A stretch of 32,992 nt of DNA from Nemertoderma westbladi. Its lineage: Eukaryota > Xenacoelomorpha > Nemertodermatida > Nemertodermatidae. Below are positions 1 to 14,800 of this stretch, piece after piece. The notes beneath the pieces are model-generated. The model was not told the DNA's origin. It did not search any database and worked only from the letters and a program-made list of their open reading frames with translations. A program made the position numbers and the translations under genes. Where the stretch lies: assembly GCA_032718475.1 (NCBI GenBank), contig JAUCBJ010004544.1, positions 1-32,992 of the forward strand. Direction: 5' to 3'. Positions within the stretch are counted from its first letter, which is position 1. The number at the start of each line of letters is the position of its first letter.

Positions 1-3000
1 ATACATCGTGTACCCTCACGGGATAGGAGAGTGAGTCTGAATTAATAATAATAATACATCGTGTACCCTCACGGGATAGGAGAGTGAGTCTGATTATTAA
101 TAATAATAATACATCGTGTACCCTCACGGGATAGGAGAGTGAGTCTGAGTAATAATAATAATAATACATCGTGTACCCTCACGGGATAGGAGAGTGAGTC
201 TGAATTAATAATAATACATCGTGTACCCTCACGGGATAGGAGAGTGAGTCTGAATTAATAATAATAATACATCGTGTACCCTCACGGGATAGGAGAGTGA
301 GTCTGAATAATAATAATAATAATACATCGTGTACCCTCACGGGATAGGAGAGTGAGTCTGAGTTAATAATAATAATACATCGTGTACCCTCACGGGATAG
401 GAGAGTGAGTCTGAGTTAATAATAATAATACATCGTGTACCCTCACGGGATAGGAGAGTGAGTCTGAATTAATAATAATAATACATCGTGTACCCTCACG
501 GGATAGGAGAGTGAGTCTGAATTAATAAATAATACATCGTGTACCCTCACGGGATAGGAGAGTGAGTCTGAGTTAATAATAATAATAATACATCGTGTAC
601 CCTCACGGGATAGGAGAGTGAGTCTGAATTAATAATAATAATACATCGTGTACCCTCACGGGATAGGAGAGTGAGTCTGAATTAATAATAATAATACATC
701 GTGTACCCTCACGGGATAGGAGAGTGAGTCTGAATTAATAATAATAATAATACATCGTGTACCCTCACGGGATAGGAGAGTGAGTCTGAATTAATAATAA
801 TAATACATCGTGTACCCTCACGGGATAGGAGAGTGAGTCTGAATTATAATAATAATAATACATCGTGTACCCTCACGGGATAGGAGAGTGAGTCTGAATT
901 AATAATAATAATAATACATCGTGTACCCTCACGGGATAGGAGAGTGAGTCTGAATTAATAATAATAATACATCGTGTACCCTCACGGGATAGGAGAGTGA
1001 GTCTGAATTAATAATAATAATAATACATCGTGTACCCTCACGGGATAGGAGAGTGAGTCTGAATTAATAATAATAATAATACATCGTGTACCCTCACGGG
1101 ATAGGAGAGTGAGTCTGAATTAATAATAATAATACATCGTGTACCCTCACGGGATAGGAGAGTGAGTCTGAATTAATAATAATAATACATCGTGTACCCT
1201 CACGGGATAGGAGAGTGAGTCTGAATTAATAATAATAATAATACATCGTGTACCCTCACGGGATAGGAGAGTGAGTCTGAATTAATAATAATAATAATAC
1301 ATCGTGTACCCTCACGGGATAGGAGAGTGAGTCTGAATTAATAATAATAATAATACATCGTGTACCCTCACGGGATAGGAGAGTGAGTCTGAATTAATAA
1401 TAATAATAATACATCGTGTACCCTCACGGGATAGGAGAGTGAGTCTGAATTAATAATAATAATAATACATCGTGTACCCTCACGGGATAGGAGAGTGAGT
1501 CTGAATTAATAATAATAATAATACATCGTGTACCCTCACGGGATAGGAGAGTGAGTCTGAATTAATAATAATAATAATACATCGTGTACCCTCACGGGAT
1601 AGGAGAGTGAGTCTGAATTAATAATAATAATACATCGTGTACCCTCACGGGATAGGAGAGTGAGTCTGAATTAATAATAATAATACATCGTGTACCCTCA
1701 CGGGATAGGAGAGTGAGTCTGAATTAATAATAATAATACATCGTGTACCCTCACGGGATAGGAGAGTGAGTCTGAATAATAATAATAATACATCGTGTAC
1801 CCTCACGGGATAGGAGAGTGAGTCTGAATTAATAATAATAATACATCGTGTACCCTCACGGGATAGGAGAGTGAGTCTGAATTAATAATAATAATAATAC
1901 ATCGTGTACCCTCACGGGATAGGAGAGTGAGTCTGAATTAATAATAATACATCGTGTACCCTCACGGGATAGGAGAGTGAGTCTGAATTAATAATAATAA
2001 TAATACATCGTGTACCCTCACGGGATAGGAGAGTGAGTCTGAATTAATAATAATAATACATCGTGTACCCTCACGGGATAGGAGAGTGAGTCTGAATTAA
2101 TAATAATAATAATACATCGTGTACCCTCACGGGATAGGAGAGTGAGTCTGAATTAATAATAATACATCGTGTACCCTCACGGGATAGGAGAGTGAGTCTG
2201 AATTAATAATAATAATAATACATCGTGTACCCTCACGGGATAGGAGAGTGAGTCTGAATAATAATAATAATACATCGTGTACCCTCACGGGATAGGAGAG
2301 TGAGTCTGAATTAATAATAATAATAATACATCGTGTACCCTCACGGGATAGGAGAGTGAGTCTGAATTAATAATAATAATAATACATCGTGTACCCTCAC
2401 GGGATAGGAGAGTGAGTCTGAATTAATAATAATAATAATACATCGTGTACCCTCACGGGATAGGAGAGTGAGTCTGAATTAATAATAATACATCGTGTAC
2501 CCTCACGGGATAGGAGAGTGAGTCTGAATTAATAATAATAATAATACATCGTGTACCCTCACGGGATAGGAGAGTGAGTCTGAATTAATAATAATAATAA
2601 TACATCGTGTACCCTCACGGGATAGGAGAGTGAGTCTGAATTAATAATAATAATACATCGTGTACCCTCACGGGATAGGAGAGTGAGTCTGAATTAATAA
2701 TAATAATAATACATCGTGTACCCTCACGGGATAGGAGAGTGAGTCTGAATTAATAATAATAATACATCGTGTACCCTCACGGGATAGGAGAGTGAGTCTG
2801 AATTAATAATAATAATAATACATCGTGTACCCTCACGGGATAGGAGAGTGAGTCTGAATTAATAATAATAATAATACATCGTGTACCCTCACGGGATAGG
2901 AGAGTGAGTCTGAATTAATAATAATAATAATACATCGTGTACCCTCACGGGATAGGAGAGTGAGTCTGAATTAATAATAATAATACATCGTGTACCCTCA

Positions 3001-6000
3001 CGGGATAGGAGAGTGAGTCTGAATTAATAATAATAATACATCGTGTACCCTCACGGGATAGGAGAGTGAGTCTGAATTAATAATAATACATCGTGTACCC
3101 TCACGGGATAGGAGAGTGAGTCTGAATTAATAATAATAATACATCGTGTACCCTCACGGGATAGGAGAGTGAGTCTGAATTAATAATAATAATACATCGT
3201 GTACCCTCACGGGATAGGAGAGTGAGTCTGAATTAATAATAATACATCGTGTACCCTCACGGGATAGGAGAGTGAGTCTGAATTAATAATAATAATAATA
3301 CATCGTGTACCCTCACGGGATAGGAGAGTGAGTCTGAATTAATAATAATAATAATACATCGTGTACCCTCACGGGATAGGAGAGTGAGTCTGAATTAATA
3401 ATAATACATCGTGTACCCTCACGGGATAGGAGAGTGAGTCTGAATTAATAATAATACATCGTGTACCCTCACGGGATAGGAGAGTGAGTCTGAATTAATA
3501 ATAATAATAATACATCGTGTACCCTCACGGGATAGGAGAGTGAGTCTGAATTAATAATAATAATAATACATCGTGTACCCTCACGGGATAGGAGAGTGAG
3601 TCTGAATTAATAATAATAATACATCGTGTACCCTCACGGGATAGGAGAGTGAGTCTGAATTAATAATAATAATAATACATCGTGTACCCTCACGGGATAG
3701 GAGAGTGAGTCTGAATTAATAATAATAATACATCGTGTACCCTCACGGGATAGGAGAGTGAGTCTGAATAATAATAATAATACATCGTGTACCCTCACGG
3801 GATAGGAGAGTGAGTCTGAATTAATAATAATAATAATACATCGTGTACCCTCACGGGATAGGAGAGTGAGTCTGAATTAATAATAATAATACATCGTGTA
3901 CCCTCACGGGATAGGAGAGTGAGTCTGAATTAATAATAATAATAATACATCGTGTACCCTCACGGGATAGGAGAGTGAGTCTGAATTAATAATAATAATA
4001 CATCGTGTACCCTCACGGGATAGGAGAGTGAGTCTGAATTAATAATAATAATAATACATCGTGTACCCTCACGGGATAGGAGAGTGAGTCTGAATTAATA
4101 ATAATAATAATACATCGTGTACCCTCACGGGATAGGAGAGTGAGTCTGAATTAATAATAATAATAATACATCGTGTACCCTCACGGGATAGGAGAGTGAG
4201 TCTGAATTAATAATAATAATAATACATCGTGTACCCTCACGGGATAGGAGAGTGAGTCTGAATTAATAATAATACATCGTGTACCCTCACGGGATAGGAG
4301 AGTGAGTCTGAATTAATAATAATACATCGTGTACCCTCACGGGATAGGAGAGTGAGTCTGAATTAATAATAATAATAATACATCGTGTACCCTCACGGGA
4401 TAGGAGAGTGAGTCTGAATTAATAATAATAATAATACATCGTGTACCCTCACGGGATAGGAGAGTGAGTCTGAATTAATAATAATAATAATACATCGTGT
4501 ACCCTCACGGGATAGGAGAGTGAGTCTGAATTAATAATAATACATCGTGTACCCTCACGGGATAGGAGAGTGAGTCTGAATTAATAATAATAATAATACA
4601 TCGTGTACCCTCACGGGATAGGAGAGTGAGTCTGATTATTAATAATAATACATCGTGTACCCTCACGGGATAGGAGAGTGAGTCTGAATTAATAATAATA
4701 ATAATACATCGTGTACCCTCACGGGATAGGAGAGTGAGTCTGAATTAATAATAATAATACATCGTGTACCCTCACGGGATAGGAGAGTGAGTCTGAATTA
4801 ATAATAATAATAATACATCGTGTACCCTCACGGGATAGGAGAGTGAGTCTGAATTAATAATAATAATACATCGTGTACCCTCACGGGATAGGAGAGTGAG
4901 TCTGAATTAATAATAATACATCGTGTACCCTCACGGGATAGGAGAGTGAGTCTGAATTAATAATAATAATAATACATCGTGTACCCTCACGGGATAGGAG
5001 AGTGAGTCTGAATTAATAATAATACATCGTGTACCCTCACGGGATAGGAGAGTGAGTCTGAATTAATAATAATACATCGTGTACCCTCACGGGATAGGAG
5101 AGTGAGTCTGAATTAATAATAATAATAATACATCGTGTACCCTCACGGGATAGGAGAGTGAGTCTGAATTAATAATAATAATACATCGTGTACCCTCACG
5201 GGATAGGAGAGTGAGTCTGAATTAATAATAATAATACATCGTGTACCCTCACGGGATAGGAGAGTGAGTCTGAATTAATAATAATAATAATACATCGTGT
5301 ACCCTCACGGGATAGGAGAGTGAGTCTGAATTAATAATAATAATAATACATCGTGTACCCTCACGGGATAGGAGAGTGAGTCTGAATTAATAATAATACA
5401 TCGTGTACCCTCACGGGATAGGAGAGTGAGTCTGAATTAATAATAATAATAATACATCGTGTACCCTCACGGGATAGGAGAGTGAGTCTGAATTAATAAT
5501 AATACATCGTGTACCCTCACGGGATAGGAGAGTGAGTCTGAATTAATAATAATAATACATCGTGTACCCTCACGGGATAGGAGAGTGAGTCTGAATTAAT
5601 AATAATAATACATCGTGTACCCTCACGGGATAGGAGAGTGAGTCTGAATTAATAATAATAATACATCGTGTACCCTCACGGGATAGGAGAGTGAGTCTGA
5701 ATTAATAATAATAATAATACATCGTGTACCCTCACGGGATAGGAGAGTGAGTCTGAATTAATAATAATACATCGTGTACCCTCACGGGATAGGAGAGTGA
5801 GTCTGAATTAATAATAATAATAATACATCGTGTACCCTCACGGGATAGGAGAGTGAGTCTGAATTAATAATAATAATACATCGTGTACCCTCACGGGATA
5901 GGAGAGTGAGTCTGAATTAATAATAATAATAATACATCGTGTACCCTCACGGGATAGGAGAGTGAGTCTGAATTAATAATAATACATCGTGTACCCTCAC

Positions 6001-9000
6001 GGGATAGGAGAGTGAGTCTGAATTAATAATAATAATAATACATCGTGTACCCTCACGGGATAGGAGAGTGAGTCTGAATTAATAATAATAATACATCGTG
6101 TACCCTCACGGGATAGGAGAGTGAGTCTGAATTAATAATAATAATAATACATCGTGTACCCTCACGGGATAGGAGAGTGAGTCTGAATTAATAATAATAA
6201 TACATCGTGTACCCTCACGGGATAGGAGAGTGAGTCTGAATTAATAATAATAATAATACATCGTGTACCCTCACGGGATAGGAGAGTGAGTCTGAATTAA
6301 TAATAATAATAATACATCGTGTACCCTCACGGGATAGGAGAGTGAGTCTGAATTAATAATAATAATACATCGTGTACCCTCACGGGATAGGAGAGTGAGT
6401 CTGAATTAATAATAATAATAATACATCGTGTACCCTCACGGGATAGGAGAGTGAGTCTGAATTAATAATAATACATCGTGTACCCTCACGGGATAGGAGA
6501 GTGAGTCTGAATTAATAATAATAATAATACATCGTGTACCCTCACGGGATAGGAGAGTGAGTCTGAATTAATAATAATAATAATACATCGTGTACCCTCA
6601 CGGGATAGGAGAGTGAGTCTGAATTAATAATAATAATAATACATCGTGTACCCTCACGGGATAGGAGAGTGAGTCTGAATTAATAATAATAATAATACAT
6701 CGTGTACCCTCACGGGATAGGAGAGTGAGTCTGAATTAATAATAATAATAATACATCGTGTACCCTCACGGGATAGGAGAGTGAGTCTGAATTAATAATA
6801 ATAATAATACATCGTGTACCCTCACGGGATAGGAGAGTGAGTCTGAATTAATAATAATACATCGTGTACCCTCACGGGATAGGAGAGTGAGTCTGAATTA
6901 ATAATAATAATAATACATCGTGTACCCTCACGGGATAGGAGAGTGAGTCTGAATTAATAATAATAATAATACATCGTGTACCCTCACGGGATAGGAGAGT
7001 GAGTCTGAATTAATAATAATAATAATACATCGTGTACCCTCACGGGATAGGAGAGTGAGTCTGAATTAATAATAATAATACATCGTGTACCCTCACGGGA
7101 TAGGAGAGTGAGTCTGAATTAATAATAATAATAATACATCGTGTACCCTCACGGGATAGGAGAGTGAGTCTGAATTAATAATAATACATCGTGTACCCTC
7201 ACGGGATAGGAGAGTGAGTCTGAATTAATAATAATAATAATACATCGTGTACCCTCACGGGATAGGAGAGTGAGTCTGAATTAATAATAATAATAATACA
7301 TCGTGTACCCTCACGGGATAGGAGAGTGAGTCTGAATTAATAATAATAATAATACATCGTGTACCCTCACGGGATAGGAGAGTGAGTCTGAATTAATAAT
7401 AATACATCGTGTACCCTCACGGGATAGGAGAGTGAGTCTGAATTAATAATAATAATAATACATCGTGTACCCTCACGGGATAGGAGAGTGAGTCTGAATT
7501 AATAATAATACATCGTGTACCCTCACGGGATAGGAGAGTGAGTCTGAATTAATAATAATAATAATACATCGTGTACCCTCACGGGATAGGAGAGTGAGTC
7601 TGAATTAATAATAATAATACATCGTGTACCCTCACGGGATAGGAGAGTGAGTCTGAATTAATAATAATAATAATACATCGTGTACCCTCACGGGATAGGA
7701 GAGTGAGTCTGAATTAATAATAATACATCGTGTACCCTCACGGGATAGGAGAGTGAGTCTGAATTAATAATAATAATAATACATCGTGTACCCTCACGGG
7801 ATAGGAGAGTGAGTCTGAATTAATAATAATAATACATCGTGTACCCTCACGGGATAGGAGAGTGAGTCTGAATTAATAATAATAATAATACATCGTGTAC
7901 CCTCACGGGATAGGAGAGTGAGTCTGAATTAATAATAATAATACATCGTGTACCCTCACGGGATAGGAGAGTGAGTCTGAATTAATAATAATACATCGTG
8001 TACCCTCACGGGATAGGAGAGTGAGTCTGAATTAATAATAATAATAATACATCGTGTACCCTCACGGGATAGGAGAGTGAGTCTGAATTAATAATAATAA
8101 TAATACATCGTGTACCCTCACGGGATAGGAGAGTGAGTCTGAATTAATAATAATAATAATACATCGTGTACCCTCACGGGATAGGAGAGTGAGTCTGAAT
8201 TAATAATAATAATACATCGTGTACCCTCACGGGATAGGAGAGTGAGTCTGAATTAATAATAATAATAATACATCGTGTACCCTCACGGGATAGGAGAGTG
8301 AGTCTGAATTAATAATAATACATCGTGTACCCTCACGGGATAGGAGAGTGAGTCTGAATTAATAATAATAATAATACATCGTGTACCCTCACGGGATAGG
8401 AGAGTGAGTCTGAGTTAATAATAATAATAATACATCGTGTACCCTCACGGGATAGGAGAGTGAGTCTGAATTAATAATAATACATCGTGTACCCTCACGG
8501 GATAGGAGAGTGAGTCTGAATTAATAATAATAATAATACATCGTGTACCCTCACGGGATAGGAGAGTGAGTCTGAATTAATAATAATAATAATACATCGT
8601 GTACCCTCACGGGATAGGAGAGTGAGTCTGAATTAATAATAATAATACATCGTGTACCCTCACGGGATAGGAGAGTGAGTCTGAATTAATAATAATAATA
8701 ATACATCGTGTACCCTCACGGGATAGGAGAGTGAGTCTGATTAATAATAATAATAATACATCGTGTACCCTCACGGGATAGGAGAGTGAGTCTGAGTTAA
8801 TAATAATACATCGTGTACCCTCACGGGATAGGAGAGTGAGTCTGAATTAATAATAATAATAATACATCGTGTACCCTCACGGGATAGGAGAGTGAGTCTG
8901 AATTAATAATAATAATAATACATCGTGTACCCTCACGGGATAGGAGAGTGAGTCTGAATTAATAATAATAATAATACATCGTGTACCCTCACGGGATAGG

Positions 9001-11879
9001 AGAGTGAGTCTGAATTAATAATAATAATACATCGTGTACCCTCACGGGATAGGAGAGTGAGTCTGAATAATAATAATAATACATCGTGTACCCTCACGGG
9101 ATAGGAGAGTGAGTCTGAATTAATAATAATAATAATACATCGTGTACCCTCACGGGATAGGAGAGTGAGTCTGAATTAATAATAATAATAATACATCGTG
9201 TACCCTCACGGGATAGGAGAGTGAGTCTGATTAATATAATAATAATACATCGTGTACCCTCACGGGATAGGAGAGTGAGTCTGAGTTAATAATAATAATA
9301 ATACATCGTGTACCCTCACGGGATAGGAGAGTGAGTCTGAATTAATAATAATACATCGTGTACCCTCACGGGATAGGAGAGTGAGTCTGAGTTAATAATA
9401 ATAATACATCGTGTACCCTCACGGGATAGGAGAGTGAGTCTGAATTAATAATAATACATCGTGTACCCTCACGGGATAGGAGAGTGAGTCTGAGTTAATA
9501 ATAATAATAATACATCGTGTACCCTCACGGGATAGGAGAGTGAGTCTGAATAATAATAATAATACATCGTGTACCCTCACGGGATAGGAGAGTGAGTCTG
9601 AGTTAATAATAATAATAATACATCGTGTACCCTCACGGGATAGGAGAGTGAGTCTGAATAATAATAATAATACATCGTGTACCCTCACGGGATAGGAGAG
9701 TGAGTCTGATTAATAATAATAATAATACATCGTGTACCCTCACGGGATAGGAGAGTGAGTCTGATTAATAATAATAATAATACATCGTGTACCCTCACGG
9801 GATAGGAGAGTGAGTCTGAGTTAATAATAATACATCGTGTACCCTCACGGGATAGGAGAGTGAGTCTGAGTTAATAATAATAATAATACATCGTGTACCC
9901 TCACGGGATAGGAGAGTGAGTCTGAATTAATAATAATACATCGTGTACCCTCACGGGATAGGAGAGTGAGTCTGAGTTAATAATAATAATACATCGTGTA
10001 CCCTCACGGGATAGGAGAGTGAGTCTGAATTAATAATAATACATCGTGTACCCTCACGGGATAGGAGAGTGAGTCTGAGTTAATAATAATAATACATCGT
10101 GTACCCTCACGGGATAGGAGAGTGAGTCTGAGTTAATAATAATACATCGTGTACCCTCACGGGATAGGAGAGTGAGTCTGAATTAATAATAATAATAATA
10201 CATCGTGTACCCTCACGGGATAGGAGAGTGAGTCTGATTAATAATAATAATACATCGTGTACCCTCACGGGATAGGAGAGTGAGTCTGATTAATAATAAT
10301 AATAATACATCGTGTACCCTCACGGGATAGGAGAGTGAGTCTGATTAATAATAATAATAATACATCGTGTACCCTCACGGGATAGGAGAGTGAGTCTGAT
10401 TAATAATAATAATAATACATCGTGTACCCTCACGGGATAGGAGAGTGAGTCTGAATTAATAATAATACATCGTGTACCCTCACGGGATAGGAGAGTGAGT
10501 CTGAATTAATAATAATAATAATACATCGTGTACCCTCACGGGATAGGAGAGTGAGTCTGAATTAATAATAATACATCGTGTACCCTCACGGGATAGGAGA
10601 GTGAGTCTGAATTAATAATAATAATAATACATCGTGTACCCTCACGGGATAGGAGAGTGAGTCTGAGTATAATAATAATAATACATCGTGTACCCTCACG
10701 GGATAGGAGAGTGAGTCTGAATTAATAATAATACATCGTGTACCCTCACGGGATAGGAGAGTGAGTCTGAGTTAATAATAATAATAATACATCGTGTACC
10801 CTCACGGGATAGGAGAGTGAGTCTGATTATATAATAATAATACATCGTGTACCCTCACGGGATAGGAGAGTGAGTCTGATTAATAATAATAATAATACAT
10901 CGTGTACCCTCACGGGATAGGAGAGTGAGTCTGAATTAATAATAATACATCGTGTACCCTCACGGGATAGGAGAGTGAGTCTGATTATATAATAATAATA
11001 CATCGTGTACCCTCACGGGATAGGAGAGTGAGTCTGAGTTAATAATAATACATCGTGTACCCTCACGGGATAGGAGAGTGAGTCTGAATTAATAATAATA
11101 ATAATACATCGTGTACCCTCACGGGATAGGAGAGTGAGTCTGATTAATAATAATAATAATACATCGTGTACCCTCACGGGATAGGAGAGTGAGTCTGATT
11201 AATAATAATAATAATACATCGTGTACCCTCACGGGATAGGAGAGTGAGTCTGAATAATAATAATAATACATCGTGTACCCTCACGGGATAGGAGAGTGAG
11301 TCTGAATTAATAATAATACATCGTGTACCCTCACGGGATAGGAGAGTGAGTCTGAATTAATAATAATAATAATACATCGTGTACCCTCACGGGATAGGAG
11401 AGTGAGTCTGAGTAATAATAATAATAATACATCGTGTACCCTCACGGGATAGGAGAGTGAGTCTGAATTAATAATAATAATAATACATCGTGTACCCTCA
11501 CGGGATAGGAGAGTGAGTCTGAGTTAATAATAATAATAATACATCGTGTACCCTCACGGGATAGGAGAGTGAGTCTGAGTTAATAATAATAATACATCGT
11601 GTACCCTCACGGGATAGGAGAGTGAGTCTGAGTTAATAATAATAATAATACATCGTGTACCCTCACGGGATAGGAGAGTGAGTCTGAATAATAATAATAA
11701 TACATCGTGTACCCTCACGGGATAGGAGAGTGAGTCTGAGTTAATAATAATAATAATACATCGTGTACCCTCACGGGATAGGAGAGTGAGTCTGAGTTAA
11801 TAATAATAATAATACATCGTGTACCCTCACGGGATAGGAGAGTGAGTCTGAATTAATAATAATACATCGTGTACCCTCA

Positions 11880-14800
11880 CGGGATAGGAGAGTGAGTCTG
11901 GATTAATAATAATACATCGTGTACCCTCACGGGATAGGAGAGTGAGTCTGAGTTAATAATAATAATAATACATCGTGTACCCTCACGGGATAGGAGAGTG
12001 AGTCTGAATTAATAATAATACATCGTGTACCCTCACGGGATAGGAGAGTGAGTCTGGATTAATAATAATACATCGTGTACCCTCACGGGATAGGAGAGTG
12101 AGTCTGAATTAATAATAATACATCGTGTACCCTCACGGGATAGGAGAGTGAGTCTGAGTTAATAATAATAATAATACATCGTGTACCCTCACGGGATAGG
12201 AGAGTGAGTCTGATTAATAATAATACATCGTGTACCCTCACGGGATAGGAGAGTGAGTCTGAGTTAATAATAATAATAATAATACATCGTGTACCCTCAC
12301 GGGATAGGAGAGTGAGTCTGAGTTAATAATAATAATAATACATCGTGTACCCTCACGGGATAGGAGAGTGAGTCTGAATTAATAATAATAATACATCGTG
12401 TACCCTCACGGGATAGGAGAGTGAGTCTGAATTAATAATAATAATAATACATCGTGTACCCTCACGGGATAGGAGAGTGAGTCTGAGTTAATAATAATAA
12501 TAATACATCGTGTACCCTCACGGGATAGGAGAGTGAGTCTGAATTAATAATAATACATCGTGTACCCTCACGGGATAGGAGAGTGAGTCTGAATTAATAA
12601 TAATAATACATCGTGTACCCTCACGGGATAGGAGAGTGAGTCTGAGTTAATAATAATAATAATACATCGTGTACCCTCACGGGATAGGAGAGTGAGTCTG
12701 AGATTAATAATAATAATAATACATCGTGTACCCTCACGGGATAGGAGAGTGAGTCTGAGTTAATAATAATACATCGTGTACCCTCACGGGATAGGAGAGT
12801 GAGTCTGAGTTAATAATAATACATCGTGTACCCTCACGGGATAGGAGAGTGAGTCTGAGTTAATAATAATAATAATACATCGTGTACCCTCACGGGATAG
12901 GAGAGTGAGTCTGAATTAATAATAATACATCGTGTACCCTCACGGGATAGGAGAGTGAGTCTGAATTAATAATAATAATACATCGTGTACCCTCACGGGA
13001 TAGGAGAGTGAGTCTGAGTTAATAATAATACATCGTGTACCCTCACGGGATAGGAGAGTGAGTCTGAGTTAATAATAATAATAATACATCGTGTACCCTC
13101 ACGGGATAGGAGAGTGAGTCTGAATTAATAATAATACATCGTGTACCCTCACGGGATAGGAGAGTGAGTCTGAATTAATAATAATAATACATCGTGTACC
13201 CTCACGGGATAGGAGAGTGAGTCTGAGTTAATAATAATACATCGTGTACCCTCACGGGATAGGAGAGTGAGTCTGAGTTAATAATAATAATAATACATCG
13301 TGTACCCTCACGGGATAGGAGAGTGAGTCTGAATTAATAATAATACATCGTGTACCCTCACGGGATAGGAGAGTGAGTCTGAGTTAATAATAATAATAAT
13401 ACATCGTGTACCCTCACGGGATAGGAGAGTGAGTCTGAATTAATAATAATAATAATACATCGTGTACCCTCACGGGATAGGAGAGTGAGTCTGAGTTAAT
13501 AATAATAATAATACATCGTGTACCCTCACGGGATAGGAGAGTGAGTCTGAATTAATAATAATAATAATACATCGTGTACCCTCACGGGATAGGAGAGTGA
13601 GTCTGAGTTAATAATAATAATAATACATCGTGTACCCTCACGGGATAGGAGAGTGAGTCTGAATTAATAATAATAATAATACATCGTGTACCCTCACGGG
13701 ATAGGAGAGTGAGTCTGAATTAATAATAATACATCGTGTACCCTCACGGGATAGGAGAGTGAGTCTGAATTAATAATAATACATCGTGTACCCTCACGGG
13801 ATAGGAGAGTGAGTCTGAATTAATAATAATAATAATACATCGTGTACCCTCACGGGATAGGAGAGTGAGTCTGAGTTAATAATAATACATCGTGTACCCT
13901 CACGGGATAGGAGAGTGAGTCTGAATTAATAATAATAATAATACATCGTGTACCCTCACGGGATAGGAGAGTGAGTCTGGATTAATAATAATAAATACAT
14001 CGTGTACCCTCACGGGATAGGAGAGTGAGTCTGAGTTAATAATAATACATCGTGTACCCTCACGGGATAGGAGAGTGAGTCTGGATTAATAATAATAATA
14101 CATCGTGTACCCTCACGGGATAGGAGAGTGAGTCTGAGTTAATAATAATAATAATACATCGTGTACCCTCACGGGATAGGAGAGTGAGTCTGGATTAATA
14201 ATAATAATACATCGTGTACCCTCACGGGATAGGAGAGTGAGTCTGGATTAATAATAATACATCGTGTACCCTCACGGGATAGGAGAGTGAGTCTGAGTTA
14301 ATAATAATACATCGTGTACCCTCACGGGATAGGAGAGTGAGTCTGGATTAATAATAATAATACATCGTGTACCCTCACGGGATAGGAGAGTGAGTCTGGA
14401 TTAATAATAATAATACATCGTGTACCCTCACGGGATAGGAGAGTGAGTCTGGATTAATAATAATACATCGTGTACCCTCACGGGATAGGAGAGTGAGTCT
14501 GAATTAATAATAATACATCGTGTACCCTCACGGGATAGGAGAGTGAGTCTGAGTTAATAATAATACATCGTGTACCCTCACGGGATAGGAGAGTGAGTCT
14601 GAATTAATAATAATAATAATACATCGTGTACCCTCACGGGATAGGAGAGTGAGTCTGGATTAATAATAATAATACATCGTGTACCCTCACGGGATAGGAG
14701 AGTGAGTCTGGATTAATAATAATACATCGTGTACCCTCACGGGATAGGAGAGTGAGTCTGAATTAATAATAATAATACATCGTGTACCCTCACGGGATAG